Below, one piece after another: positions 10,705 through 22,800 of a stretch of DNA of 64,000 nt. The notes under the pieces are model-generated. The model was not told the DNA's origin, searched no databases, and saw nothing but the letters and a program-made list of their open reading frames with translations. The position numbers and the translations under genes are program-made. Source of the stretch: Closterium sp. NIES-65. Taxonomy: Eukaryota > Streptophyta > Zygnematophyceae > Desmidiales > Closteriaceae. Every line of letters begins with the position of its first letter. The first letter of the stretch is position 1. The stretch covers positions 800,001 to 864,000 of the forward strand of contig CANXME010002453.1 in the NCBI GenBank assembly GCA_948144175.1, read 5' to 3'.

Positions 10705-11711
10705 GTGCCGAGGAACACAAGCAGCGGATGGAAGTCGGTGCCGAGGAAAGAAGAGAGGGAGCAGATCATCAAGGAGGTCCTTAGGCAGTTGGGACACTAT
10801 GGGAGCTTGAGGACAGCACAGCTGGTCGAGACCGGAAGGTGGTGGGCAGGCATGAGAAAGGACATTAAGAAGTGGGTGGAGCCATGCGAATTATGTAGCA
10901 TGAATAAGGCGGAGCTGGAGAAGAGCAAAGAGGAGCTGCAGTCGCTACCTATCAGAGGAGTGGGGTTCTGTTGGTCATTAGACTTGGCAGGAAAGATGCC
11001 CCTGAGCAGAAGAGGCAAGAGATACATCCTGATAATGATAGAGCATGTGAGCAAGTGGGTGGAAGTGAAGGCGCTGCCCAGCAAGAACTCGGCTGAGATA
11101 GCCGAAGCATTCGAAGAACAAGTACTTACCAGGTTTGGTGCCTGCGGAGAAGTGCTGACCGACCAAGGGACGAATTCATGGGGGGTTTTGATAAGCTGCT
11201 CAAGCAGACAAGCATCACCCATAGGAGAACCTCGCGATACCATCCACAAAGTGACGAGCGGACAGAGAGTTTCGTGCATGCACTAAAGCAGGGCTTGAGG
11301 GCGTACGGAGAGAAGTACAAGAGAGACTGGGATGCTCGCCTGCCATGGGTGGCGGCGAGGTATCGGTTTAGCAAGCAATCAACGCCGCGTGACCTGTCGC
11401 CATACTATCTGCTAGTGGAAAAAGAACTCGTGCTACCGGTGGATGCGCCAAGATTGCTGACAGGCACGGTCAAAGTGGAGCGAGAGGAAGATTGGGTGGG
11501 GCTAGTAGAGGTCAGAGCAAGGTACCTAAGGGAGCTACTACCGGCAGCGCTAGAGAACCTACATGTGGCACAGCTAAGAGATGTGCAGAGATACGAGAAG
11601 AGAAGAGAGGCGCAAGGCGGGAGAGAAAAGGCACTCGGAATGGGAGAAGAAGTGTACCTCAAACAGGCAAGACAAGAGATGATGGACATCGGTCCAAGTG
11701 TGGAAAGTTGA
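10705..11711 (+). pseudogene. Gypsy integrase of the methyltransferase-bearing element
   Basis: Integrase joins element DNA to the chromosome. A zinc-binding segment is visible (LGHYGSLRTAQL followed by WVEPCELC). The catalytic core shows SLDLAGKM and VLTDQGTN. After a frameshift near 11170, RYHPQSDERTESF supplies the expected Glu. The C-terminal part runs to TGA 11709-11711 (EEVYLKQARQEMMDI). No chromodomain is seen, unlike Gypsy-1 and Gypsy-2 in this window. The frameshift inside the core means no functional protein from this copy. Confidence 0.82.
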
Positions 11712-11917
11712 AAATTGAAAGAAGTGAAGGAGTCAAGAGTGGTGGTACTGACGAGAAAGGGAGGACAGGAGTGCACGGACCACTGCATGAATGTGGCCAG
11801 AGCCCGTTCGAGGAGAAAAGGAGAAGGAGAAGGGAAGGCAGGAGAAGGAGAAGGAGACAAGCAGACACCAAGAGAAATAGTCCATCGAGGGTGGAACTTG
11901 AGGAGGGGGCAAGTGCA

Positions 11918-12592
11918 TGGTGCTGCTGCAAGCAAGGGGAGGTTAACTGGAGAGCAAAAGGCTCTGAAAGACTCAGACTGAAGACTAGAAAGAAGCAAGA
12001 GGGCAAGGAGCAGGAGAGAAGGGGAAGTGTCTGGGTGGAAGTGATTTTCCAACAGCTGTCATGATTTTAGCTGTAGGAGTAGATGAACACAATACATAAT
12101 CATGACTAGTAGGCTAGTAGAGCATGGAGTAACAAGGATGATGAAAGTGGTCAAGGGCGGGGAATGTAGCGAGGGAACCGAAAAAGGATACTGTTGTAGG
12201 CGACGGTAACCTAAGTAGATTAATTCACAGAACCGTAGGCTTTGTCTGGATAGCTTGCGTGTTTGTTTTCACACTAAGCTTGAAGATTATCCCCAGAAAC
12301 AGTTAGGATGCCAAGCACCCACATTGATGCCAATCTCGCAAGCCACATGCTAAGTAATCTCTATTACTGAGAGTTTTCCAAGCTAGATCTAAATGTAGTT
12401 GGCTCTCGAGAGTAGCCCAGCATAGGAGATTTTCTAAGTGTATGGTGCTGCTGCAAGGAAGGGAGGTTAACCAGAGAGTTGAGGGCCCTGAAAGACCCAG
12501 GCTGAAGACTAGTAAGAAGCAAGAGGGCTAGGAGCAGGAGAGAAGGGGAAGAGTATGGGCAGAGATGATTTTCCGACATGCCACAATTTATT
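11918..12592 (+). repeat. Pair of about 150-bp direct repeats at the 3' end of the methyltransferase-bearing Gypsy
   Basis: Positions 11918-12066 and 12438-12592 match closely (shared ATGGTGCTGCTGCAAG, GACTGAAGACTAG-AAGAAGCAAGAGGGC and GAGCAGGAGAGAAGGGGAAG). The first copy lies before the purine tract and the second inside the presumed LTR, about 520 bp apart. It may reflect a partly duplicated 3' end or two overlapping element ends. Confidence 0.75.
12149..12190 (+). promoter_or_regulatory. Polypurine tract and start of 3' LTR (methyltransferase-bearing Gypsy)
   Basis: The purine-rich AAGGGCGGGGAA is followed at 12165 by TGTAGCGAGGGAACCG. A purine tract directly before a TG dinucleotide is the usual plus-strand priming site and LTR start of Gypsy elements. 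The end of this LTR cannot be fixed without the partner. Confidence 0.5.
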
Positions 12593-12805
12593 TCGAGCCT
12601 ATAACGCATAATTACTTGTGCATTGAGCGCATAAAATGCTTTCGTTGGGGTTTCGGAAGGGCCTAGAGGGCTGGATTCTGCAAAGGTTGTAGTGCTTCAC
12701 CCTCTCTTTTTGTTCTCAACAGTAGCGTTCATGCCCAATACAACAGGTCTGCTATATGAAGTAGTGCCCTTGGGATGCTTTAGTTGGTCTGAACCATCTG
12801 CCTAG

Positions 12806-13290
12806 CGTAAGTTTGACAAAGAAGAGACTTCTCAAAATGCATTAAGTAATGCATTTATACGTTACACATGATGTTCAGCCGTTGCACGCAAATAAGGTCT
12901 GCCCAATATCGACAGTCTGCCCAATTGCCTTTGGTACCGACTAATTGCACACACGATACAAGCCCCTATTTTGATCGCGGCCGTTGAACATACAGCTTAT
13001 CACGCTGGCATCCGTCCGTTTGTGAGATATTTTGAAGACGCTGGTTACATTTCTTCACCCGCCCACTACAGTCCCGATTTTGCCCGTGGTGAATGTTGAC
13101 GAGCAGGCAAAACGGTAGTTGCTCACTAAACACCCAAATGACGAGTAAAGTTGTGGGTATCTAACGGGAATCCCGTGTACAATGCATTCTCTCAAACTGC
13201 GCCACCTCCCCAAAACCACCTCCCCCAGTCAGCCTTGGCGCACTCAAAATGCCTTCTCCCGCCTTCCTTTTCCCCCTCGCCCAAGTATCC
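12806..13290 (+). repeat. Dispersed repeat, copy 2, split by about 320 bp
   Basis: 12806-12858 and 13181-13290 match 1917-1970 and 1985-2088. The intervening 12859-13180 has no counterpart in copy 1. AATGCATT occurs at both edges of the insert, but no terminal inverted repeats are visible. The insert carries a short local repeat (GTCTGCCCAAT twice near 12897 and 12915). Confidence 0.65.
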
Positions 13291-14490
13291 CTCCTCCCGT
13301 ATCCACTGCGTTTCTTCGCGCATACTTTTCCATCTCGGAGGGATGCTGGGCAGCGAACAGTGCTTTCCTTTCCTACCCCGGTCAAGGCCTTCCTCTCCGC
13401 TCCGCCGACATTTTGATGACCTTGATCCCTTCCCGTTCCCAACGAACCATGCCGCACCAACCTACTCATTTGGGTTCTTTCACAGTCGGGCCTTCTTCCT
13501 TGACATTGAGGCCGCGCTCCAGAAAGGACTCGTTCGATACTCGGATGAAGTCCAGACAATGTGTGCATTGAAGTAGCGCAGACGAGCAGGTATTAGTTCC
13601 GAAACTGGTTACTCCATGTAATCACGCCCATGGGGTCCCACATCTGCTGACCCCCCCCGCCCCTCTCTCTCCTCCCCCACCAGAAACTCCCCCGACCCGA
13701 CCCGAGTCCAAAGATCGCACGCGTTCTTCGCAGATCCACAACACAGCCAGTAACAGAGGCACTCGCCACGGCAATCCCAATCCCAAATCACAAATATCGA
13801 TGCGCTGAACCGCCAGTAACCAGATTGGGCGAGATGAAGCGATTGGACGCAGGTATAACACTTTCGAAGTACTGTGAACGCATTTCGTTCTCTCCTTGTT
13901 ATGCGGTTATCTTCCCAGCCCACCTAACTGCTACTAACAACTAATACATCGTTCCTAGAACCAGCAGAATTCGTGTTATGAACCAACTAGGCAAAACCTT
14001 TTCACGGCAAATTTCTTGCGAGTAGCACCTCGAAGGCAACATGCTGGGATAACTTGTTCAATAGCAACCGTATTATCGTATTGCTGGCCCATATTCCAAA
14101 TCTTGCTGATGTCACATCACATACTAATGGCTGTGGTGGGATCCTGCTAGGGCCTGTTGCGTCATGGCGGCTTCGACGCAGGAAACAGCACCTAGTCTAG
14201 AACGCTCGACTATGGCAGGTGAACGATGGTCTTTAATGGACAAACCTATTGCTCGTAGACTTCTGCACGCCATTTTATTCGTCATCTAGATCTTCCGTCG
14301 TATGACCGTATGTCATCCCCCATGGCCATCTATCCTAGATTCTTGCTCCATCACCTGCTGTTTGTCGATTCCCAGGTTATTAAGATTTCAAGTTGGTCTA
14401 GAAGCGTCAATTCGAGTGTTCACTGTCACTTCAATGGATTTTTTTTCATATCGCCTTAGAAGACGGCGACGAGAACGGACCTTCTCTTTC
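13291..14490. other. Stretch with no identifiable gene
   Basis: A 141-codon plus-strand frame (13151-13576) is mostly Pro/Ser-rich and I do not trust it. 13640-13720 is strongly pyrimidine-rich on the plus strand and could be a promoter or 5'-UTR tract for the transporter gene that begins near 14628. No RNA gene or transposon domain seen. Confidence 0.4.
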
Positions 14491-14520
14491 GCGAATTGCA
14501 CTGGTTGTAGGTCGAGCTTG

Positions 14521-14960
14521 ATGAGCCGGAGAAAAGCTGCGTCGATTGTTTTGAGACGTCTCAAAACATTTATTTTATCACGTGGCTATTCTCTTTCGCG
14601 AATTTCGTTGGTTGTAGGTCAAGCTCGATGAACCGGAGAAAAGCCGCTGGGAAAGGCGACCTGGCGAAGCTGATATGGTGCTTCATTGGCGTGGTTGGCA
14701 TGCTCATCGTGTACGGCATTGGCCAGGTGCGCCGCTGCGATTAATAATGGGTAAAGCGACCTAGCAAAGGTGATACGGAAATGCGACATTCGGAAGCTGA
14801 TAAGGCAACGTGACCTAATATCGGCGTGGTGGGCACGCTCATCGTGTACGACATTGGCCATGTGCGTCGCTGCGACTCTCATGGCCCTTACGAGCCTGAA
14901 CCAAGCTTGGTTTCGTCGTTGAGGTGAGGGGCCCACACCATTGGCTGGCCAGGTGCGTTG
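14521..14960 (+). repeat. Partial duplications around exon 1 of the transporter-like gene
   Basis: The exon-1 start context (GGTTGTAGGTC, then the ATG and CGGAGAAAAGC) occurs at 14509-14542 and again at 14613-14646. The 3' part of exon 1 (GGCGTGGT...CTCATCGTGTACG) recurs degraded at 14823-14866, and a weaker match lies near 14930-14955. Only the copy at 14628-14726 keeps an open frame with a good donor. Confidence 0.65.
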
Positions 14961-15268
14961 CTGTGGCAAGGACCGGCGTTACGTTACGTTCCTTCGACTT
15001 TCGACTCTGTTACACCTTCCCGGATTAGCCTTCGCGTGTCATTTGTGTTGCGTTCTGGTCCACCCTTCTTAAAGCCTTCAAATGTTCTGGTTCACTTGCG
15101 TTGCTGAGATCGGTGGTCGGAATCTGTCGTGTGCTTGTAATGCAGGAGCAGATAATGAAGTTCCCGTACGGTGACAGGGACGAGGACTCGGAGTACTTCC
15201 AGCACTCGCTCTTCATCGTGCTCTGCAACCGCCTCATGACGTGTGGTGTGGCAGTCATCGTGCATCTG
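14628..15268 (+). pseudogene. UDP-galactose/UDP-glucose transporter-like gene fragment (first two coding exons)
   Basis: Exon 1 (14628-14726) starts MNRRKAAGKGDLAKL, continues into a hydrophobic segment with GMLIVYGIGQ, and ends at a GT donor. Exon 2 (15146-15268) follows an AG acceptor and encodes EQIMKFPYGDRDEDSEYF then LFIVLCNRLMTCG, ending CTG/GTGAGT. Both are phase 0 and the splice gives YGIGQ-EQIMKFPYG. Plant UTR3-type members of the SLC35B nucleotide-sugar transporter family have the same N-terminal order: a first membrane helix, YG-x-x-QEKIM-x-x-PYG, then a helix with LFLVFCNRLTT. Such proteins carry UDP-sugars across ER or Golgi membranes. The remaining exons are absent: after four tandem pieces of exon 2 the sequence passes into Gypsy-1. 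It is therefore a truncated gene or pseudogene. Confidence 0.62.
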
Positions 15269-15590
15269 GTGAGTCAGTCAGTGCCCTTTGAGTCAACTCT
15301 TTAACATGCACCGCTCTTCATCGTGCTCTGCAATCGCCAAATGACGTGAGGTGTGGCGGTCGTCGTGCATCTGCTGAGTCAGTCAGTGCCCTTTGAGTCA
15401 ACTCTTTAACATGCACCGCTCTTCATCGTGCTCTGCAATCGCCAAATGACGTGTGGTGAGGCAGTCACAATGCACCTGGTGAGTCAGTCAGTGCCCTTTG
15501 AGTCAACTCTCAAACATCTTCCTTCCCCTTCATCGTGCTCTGCAATCGACTCATGACGTGGGGTATAGCAGTCATCGTGCACCTGGTGAG
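15209..15590 (+). repeat. 105-bp tandem repeat, four copies, made of exon-2 end plus intron start
   Basis: Units start at about 15209, 15314, 15419 and 15527. Each contains CTTCATCGTGCTCTGCAA, a variant of the CGCC-ATGACGTG segment, and the donor region CTGGTGAGTCAGTCAGTGCC. The first unit is the real exon 2 end; later units have stops or altered splice contexts. Successive slippage or unequal crossing-over of an exon/intron boundary is the simplest origin. Confidence 0.85.
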
Positions 15591-15934
15591 CTGATTCCCT
15601 CTGAATCGCTCATCGGAATTCGGGGTGACGCACCCATTTTGCCTGGGACGACGCAGGGGGGTGACGGTCGACCGAGCGTCAGGTCGGCCAACTCCCTCGC
15701 GTGAGTCCCCCGCCAGGCTGGCGCGGGGTGGGGCTCTCTGCCCACGCCCCCCGCCCCGGCCCCCCCCACCCCGAATTCCTACAGAACCCCACGTTGCAAC
15801 CGAGGGGTGGCAAACTCGCGCGCGAGCGACGAGGGGCCTAGTTACCCTTTCACGGAGGCGGACATTCGCTTCGCGTTGCCCGCGAGGCCCTAGTAACCTT
15901 CTCGGGCTGCCCTCGCCGGGCAGGCTGGTCGGTT
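15591..15934. other. GC-rich stretch between the transporter repeats and Gypsy-1
   Basis: No domain recognised. It may be upstream Gypsy-1 sequence (gag or protease) too decayed to read. No LTR of the Gypsy-1 type is present, so the 5' end of Gypsy-1 has been lost. Confidence 0.35.
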
Positions 15935-16492
15935 GCGAAATTCAAAGGGCCCGAACCCACCCTCGTCAACATCGCTGGCCCCTCGGGAGATTTCATCTTG
16001 GGGCGAGATATTCTGAAGCGGTTCAACCCCGAGATCGACTGGGTCAACCGGAAAACGTGCATCTACAACAACGGGAAACGAGTGGAGCTGCGAAGCTGGA
16101 CGGATACAGGGAGCGTTCCTTAAACAACACTGGCACGGCTCGAACGGACAGTGAACGAGAGTAACACGGGTTACTTAGCACTGGTTATGGCAGCAGCAGA
16201 GGAGGAGGTCTTGGAGCAGTACAAGGATATAATGACCAACGACCTACCCGCAGGCGTACCTCCAGCACGCACCCACGAGCACGAGATCGTGGAGGAACCA
16301 GGTGCGAAACCCGTCTCACGTGCACCATACCGACTGAGTCCGACCGAACTGACAGACATGAAAAAATAGATAGAGTATCTACTGGACAGACAACTGATCC
16401 GCCCATCCACCTCTCCCTACGGTGCACCAGTTCTCCTCACTCCAAAGCCAGACAGTAGTTTACGGATGTGCATCGATTACCGCGCACTGAAC
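15935..16492 (+). pseudogene. Gypsy-1 protease end and RT N-terminus
   Basis: The frame shows GDFILGRDILKRFNPEIDW, the C-terminal part of a retropepsin-like domain. After a TAA and a frame change it continues with the pre-RT segment ([12 protein letters not shown], then [16 protein letters not shown]) and the RT start, reading MCIDYRALN at the Copia-2 junction. The TAG near 16367 falls where Gypsy-2 has CAG ([10 protein letters not shown]). The segment aligns over its length with 28005-28366 of Gypsy-2. Confidence 0.8.
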
Positions 16493-16626
16493 TGTTGAGA
16501 TAGAGGCGAGGAATGATACACTATGAAATGAAACAAGTACAAGTACCAACCCTAATTGGGTTGTACCCCCTATGGGCTACCCCACTACAGCCTAAATATA
16601 TGTATCAGCAATATAATCATCTGACA
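16493..16626 (-). repeat. Copia-2 LTR, left copy
   Basis: TGTTGAGATAGAGG... to ...AATCATCTGACA. It is the 3' LTR of the minus-strand element. Confidence 0.95.
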
Positions 16627-16850
16627 CACCCCCATAGGCAAAGTGGGGGAGAGCAAGGGGTCACAAGACCAGTCAAGCAAAGCAAAGCAAAGCAAAGCAA
16701 GCTCAGGGTGGATCTCAAGGATACCACACAAATTCCGAGCACAAGGTCAAGGCCACAAGGCCAGTTCACATGCAGCAGAGCATATATATATAACAGTGCT
16801 AAACAAGCAAGAGCAAGGATATATATATATATGCAGCAGTACAAGCAAGG

Positions 16851-19800
16851 TCAAGAGGTAAGCAAGTGAGGCCCAGTGGGCACAAGGCCTAGCAAAGTGC
16901 AAAAGCGCTGATGGTCACGAGGCGGAAGTGCCTTGGTGAACACATCAGCAGTGTTGGCCTCAGTGGCCACGAAACGCAGGCGAAGCTGACCACGCTGCTG
17001 CAGCTCTCGAGCAAGGAAGTAGCGCGGAGCAATGTGCTTCGTCCTGTGCTCCAGTCTGTGCTCCTGACACAAGGCAATGGTTGCCTTGTTGTCGACGTAC
17101 AGCACTGGAGGAGAACGAGGCCGCTCTCCAAGGTCGGTCAGCAGGTAGGTGAGCCAGCAAAGCTCCTGTGCAGCCATGGCCGTGGCGTAGATCTCAGCCT
17201 CACAGCTGGAGCTGAGAACAGAAGAAGAGCGAGTAGAGCGCCAAGAGACAGAGCCAGAGCCAAGACTGAAGGTGTAACCCTGAGACGACCTCTGAGTAGC
17301 CTAGTCGTCAGCCCAAGAAGCGTCTGAGTGCCCAGTGAGCACAGGCCGCTCACGCCCTCCAAGCACTAGCCCCATGCCCGACGTACTGCACAAGTAGCGC
17401 AACACCCTCTTAGCTGCATCCATGTGCTCCTTCCGGTGACGGCCGGGAGCAACATAGCGTGCTAAGATGCTGAGAGGGTATGCGAGGTCAGGTCGAGTGC
17501 AAGTCATCAGGTACATGAGGCAGCCCACAAGCTCTGGATACGGACCACTCGACTCTACGGACTCATCCGAAGGCAGAGCTGAGAGCGAGTGTCCCGTAGG
17601 CAGAGGAGTGGACTCAGGCGAGGAGTACGTGAAGCCGAAGCACTGAAGGACCTGCTGCACCATGTGTGACTGAGTCAGGGTAATGGTGCGGCGTGCTCTG
17701 TCCCGGGTGATCCGCAAGCCAAGATAGCTTGTCAGTTCACCCAGGTCTGTGCACGTGTGTCTCTTCTGCAGCTCGGACTTCACGTGGGCGAGTGCGGCAG
17801 TGTCCGCAGTGGCAAAGACCAAGTCGTCGACGTACACGAGGATGTAGAACGGCGGCAGCGAGGTGTCGGTGCGCAGAAACAGCGACGGGTCAGCAGTAGA
17901 AGGAGCAAACCCAAGAGCCGCAAGTGTAGTCCTCAGTGTGTCGTGCCACTCACGCGGCGCCTGGCGGAGACCGTAGACTGGCCGCCGGAGGCTCCACTGG
18001 GTACCAGGAGGGAACGACCCAGTGAAGCCAGGAGGGCGGCGCAGCCAGATCTCCTCGTGCAGGCGGCCCTGTAGGAAAGCAGTGCTGAAGTCAAGAGAGT
18101 GTAGCTCGTAGTCACGCTGAGCAGCAACGTGTAGTAGAACCCGAAGAGTGGTCATCTTCGGGGTCGGGGAGAAGGTCTGAAAGAAGTCAACTCCCTGTCG
18201 CTGACTGAAGCCACGAGCCACGTAGCGCGCCTTGAAGACAGGCGGAGAACCCGGCGGCCGCTTCACCCTGAAAATCCACGTGCCACTGACAATGTTCGCA
18301 CCAGGAGGGGAAACAGCGTCAACGTAGGTGCCTGTGGACTTCCAGGAAGCCATCTCTGCGTCCATGGCTGACTGCCACTAAGAGGAGTAGGGACCGGCCA
18401 TCGCCTCTGCGTAAGAGCGTGGGGTCGGGATGTCTAGAGCATCCGGGTCTCCCTCAGGGGCAACAAGCATGGACACGAGATGAGGCAAAGCGGCGGCAAA
18501 GCACTGGAACTCCTCCTGCCTGTCCTCAAGGACGTCCGTGCCAAGAGCACAGTCACCCCCGACGGACGGAGGACAGGCACACGCAGACGCAGCAGACGCA
18601 GATGCAGACTCAGCAGACTCAGCAACAAGACTGGCAGCGTAGTCTAGTCGACACGCAGCAGCAAAGTCGACCAGCTCAGCAACTAGGGCAGACGCAGCAG
18701 CGGACTCAAAGGAAGGGTCAGTGACAAGAGAAGCAAGAAGACGCGTGACAGTAGGACTGGCAGCACGGCGAGAGTTCGACTCCGGGTCGACAAGTGTAGG
18801 AAGAGAAGACTGAGGAGGAGAAGGCAAAGGGGCACGCAGAGGAGCAGTGGACGGACGCAAAGACATCCTGTGTGTGCCAGGGACAGGAGGAGGACGCTGA
18901 CGCGAACCGCGACCACTAGGGCGAGCAGCTCGGACGGGCGACGCAGGGCGGGACGCAGGCTCACGACGCTCAGCAAGACCTCTAGTAGGACCAGCGTAGG
19001 GAGAAGGAGAAGGCAGGGGAGAGGCGGGCTATAACTGGGACTGTGACGGGACAGGCTGTGGACACTCTACGGGAGGAGAAGGACCAGAGGAAGGCGGGAG
19101 ACCAAGAACCTGCTGAAGGAGCGGAACGAAGTATGGCCGAGGCCGCGCAGCACCGCCAGAGACAGCAGGGACAGCACCAACACCTCCAGAGGCAGCACCA
19201 GCACCAGTAGCAGCTCCAACTCCAGCACCTCCGGCAGCGCCAGAAGTACCCTCAGTAGGACCGACAGTCGTAGTCTCAGCGCCAGCACCCGCAGCAGCTC
19301 CAGCTCCAGAGGCACCCCCGGGCCCGGCAGCTCCAGTACCCTCACTACGAGCACCTCCGGGACCCGTGGTACCAGCTCCCTCGGCAGCAACAGAACCTCC
19401 AGCACCCGCAGCATCCTCAGCTCCAGCAGCTCGTCTCCAGCGCCGGGCAAACCACTCACGCAGCTCCAGAGGAGAGAGCGGCTCGCGGCGCGAAGAACGG
19501 TCTGGAGAACCACCAGGAACAGAAGCAGCAGGCGCAGCACTCCCAGACGCAGTACCCCCAGGCTCAGCACCCCCAGGCACAGCACCCCCAGGCTCAGCAC
19601 CCCCAGGCTCAGCACCCCCAGGCTCAGCACCCCCATGCTCAGCACCCCCAGTCTCAGCACCCCCAGGCTCAGCACCCCCAGGCTCAGCACCCCCAGTCTC
19701 AGCACCCCGAGGCTCCGCACCCGCAGCAGCACCAGAGTCACCAGTGACCTCGACAGGCTCGACCGCGTCTACCTGAGACACACCTGAAGGGGCAGGACCC

Positions 19801-22800
19801 TGAGGGGGGAGGGGGTCTACCGGGGGGGGACCTGGGACCAGGAAGAGGGGCGGCGGGGGGAGGGACGGAGTGCGGTAGGGGAAGAGCCGGTAGAAGGGAA
19901 CCGACTCGTCGAACGTGACGTCCTGGGAGGACAGAACACGACGAGAGGTGGGGTGGTAAAACTGCCACCCAGGTGCGTCAGGGGGGAAACCCAGGAAGAC
20001 GCAAGGAGCAGCACGAGGGGACAGCTTGTCCGCAGTCAAGTCGCGGAAAAACGCCCGAGATCCCCAGACCCGGAACGCCGACGCATCGCCAACCTTCCCC
20101 GTCCACAGCAACGCTGGGGAGGTCTCCGGTCTGGAGACCCTGGGCTGAAGGTTGATCTGATGCGCGGCGTACCGAACCGCAAACGGCCACAAAAAATGGG
20201 GGGCAGCCGCATGCACCATGGACGTACGGGCGACGTCCATGAAAATGCCGATGCGGCGCTCAGCAATCCCATTCTGCTGTGGAGAGTCCGGAAGCGTGAA
20301 GGTCTGGCGGATGCCTCGTGCACGACAGTAGGCTCGCAGAAGGCCGGAGGAGAACTCTCCGCCTCTGTCCGAGTGCAGACACAAAACAGGAAAGTCCGAG
20401 CCGAAGCTCCGCCTGAGCTGGAGACGAGCTGCGCGGATCCAGTCGATCAACACCTCAGTGACCTCACCCTTGCTGCGCAAGGGGAAGACCGTGGTGTAAC
20501 GCGAGTAGTCGTCAACCACCAGCAGGAAGTAGCGCTCGTGACCCTGTCCACGGACGCGGGCTGGGCCCCACACGTCCATGTGAAGCGTCTGCATCGGGGC
20601 CTCCGTCGGATGAAACGGGGAGGAGTGAGGGGTAGCCCGCAGGCGACCCTCGACACAGGGGACACAGGGAGGGCCAGGCCCCGGAGGAAGGGGAGGGAGG
20701 GACCGGGGAAGACCAGAGACAAGAAGGCGAGAGGCCATGCCCCGGAGACGAGGCAGGGAGGGGTGACCCATCCTGTGGTGCCACAGGAGGGTCTCGTGGG
20801 ACAGGAGGCGACACGAGCAGGGAGCAGACTCAGGACCAGACCTGGACGCTGCAGCAAACACCTGACCCGACGCAGCTACCTGACCAGACGCAGGAGGAGG
20901 AGACGGAACAGTGAGTGTGTACAGGCTCGACCTCGGCCCACGTGTGAACGTGGTCAAGTGTCGACCCGTGTCCGCGTCCGTGCAGTGGGTGTCCCGTCGG
21001 CGTGCAGGGGTGAACTGGTCAACCCCTGCATCCTGTAGGTCAGCACCCGCCACCAAGTTCGTAGAGAACGAGGGGAGGTAGAGACCGGACAGGGAGCCAG
21101 ACGGGACCGCAGGGCACGGAAGGACAGTGGAGTAGCAAGCCAGAACAGGACCCCCAGAGGGGTCCGCCAGGGAGACTGCCACAGGCCGACTAAGCGGCGT
21201 GAGTGTGGTGCGGTCTCGAAAAAAGGAGCGAGACGCTCCTGAGTCAAGAGTGAAGGTAAGAGAGGGGGGAGCCGACGCTGTACCTGAGAGAGCAGACTCA
21301 CCAGCACCTGGGGACACAGACTCACTGGCACCTAGAGCAGCAGCCGCAACACCACCTAGAGCCGCAGTCTCAACAGCACCTGGAGCAGCAGCCTCAACAG
21401 CACCTGGAGCCGCAGTACCAATGCCCGGGTCGGGCGGGAAACACCGGTAACAGTCACCCTCCTCACTAATAGTCACAGCATACATGGCACGAAGAATAGC
21501 ATCAAAGTCAAGATCAAAGATAGCTACTCCTGCCCTAGATAGCTGGTCCCAGCGAGGGATCTCAGAGGCATCAGGAAACTGGCGGCGCCAAGCGTCAGTC
21601 AGGCGGCCGAAGCAGCGCTGGGCGGAGTGTGGACCACCACACGGCTCACCCGCACGGTCGCCAGTGCGCAGGACGTAGGTGCACGGACCAGGACCCCCAC
21701 CCCTCTGACGTGCAGCGTACCACTCACGGAGCTGCTGCGGGGAGAGGGTCTCCTGACCACGCTGCTGCTGCTGGCGCTGACCACCACCGGAGCCACTCCT
21801 CCGCGACGAGCCACGACCTCTGCCGCCTCCTCCGCCGCCTCCCCCGCCGCCGCCGCCACCACCTCCGCTGCCACCGCCACCCCCACCGTCGCTGCCGCCA
21901 CCACCGCCTCCGCCTCCACTCCCACCACCACCGCCGCTGCCTCCCCCGCCTCCACGTCCGCCGCTGACACCTCCACTCCCGCCACCACTCCCGCTACCAC
22001 CCTCACCTCCTCCGCTGCCTCCACCGCCGCCTCCACCGCCCCCGCCGCCTCCCCCACCGCCCCTGCCCCCCTTGCCCTTGCCAGAGCGACGTCTCCCGCT
22101 GGGGGCAGACGCCGCACCGACCGACTCAAAACCAACGAGGCCGGCCGTGGCAGCAGAGGCGACAGAGGGCAGGAGGGGGGAGGGGGAACACCCCTCAAAG
22201 ATGGGGGTGCGCGGGTCACCACGAGAGGCCCCTACAGCGAGAATGCTCTTCTCGGCTGCTAGGAGGGACTTCTCGAGGAGCTCAACAGTGAGGGTGGTGG
22301 GGCAGACTGAGAGTAAGTCGTCCCTGACTCCGCGAAGGGAGTCAGGGAGGCGGGTGACAATGTAGTAGAGAGTGAAGTACTGGGGGGGGGGGGGGGGTTC
22401 TTGGTGCAGAACTCAGCAGGAAGTGCAGCGCGGAAGCGAGCGTCACTAGTGCGCAGGTGGGTAACGAGGTCGGCGACTGTGGCAAAAGCAGCAAGGTCGG
22501 GAAAGAGGTACGGTAGCATGAGGCGGCTCAGTGCAACAGTGGCAGGGGTGGAGTAGCGTGCAATAACGGCGTCGTACAAGGTCTTAGCACTCTTGTACGA
22601 CCCAAAGTGTGCACGCTCAGCGGGAGGGAGGTGGCGACGCACAGCAAGACGTGCAGCAGCATCGCGTGTGGCCCACTGTGAGCGAACAGTGGCATCCTCA
22701 GTAGCAGCAGGGGCGGGAGAGGCACCAGAAGTGAGATCAAAGAGAGAGAGGCCGTCAGCTCTGTCGCACTGTAGGAAAAGCAGTAGGTCGTCTACCCACA

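Larger units (their letters stand above)
7506..12600 (+). mobile_element. Gypsy-type retrotransposon carrying a DNMT3-like methyltransferase (5'-truncated, decayed)
   Basis: In plus-strand order: an acidic gag-like fragment (7514-7741), a C5-cytosine methyltransferase (7793-8922), a charged linker (8923-9150), reverse transcriptase, RNase H, integrase, a purine tract and the start of a 3' LTR at 12165. RT-RNase H-IN order defines Ty3/Gypsy. There is no 5' LTR; the left end abuts Copia-1. At least ten stops and frameshifts are spread through it, so it is an old copy, but every domain remains recognisable. The methyltransferase lies upstream of RT on the same strand, so it belongs to the element and is not a neighbouring host gene. 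Confidence 0.8.

Noticed and set aside
12848-13190. An hAT-like insertion flanked by 8-bp AATGCATT
   Set aside because: The 8-mer occurs at both edges, but no terminal inverted repeats are seen and alignment with copy 1 places the second AATGCATT in homologous sequence.
15209-15590. A CRISPR-like array
   Set aside because: Units are contiguous 105-bp tandem copies without unique spacers and derive from an exon/intron boundary in a eukaryotic gene.
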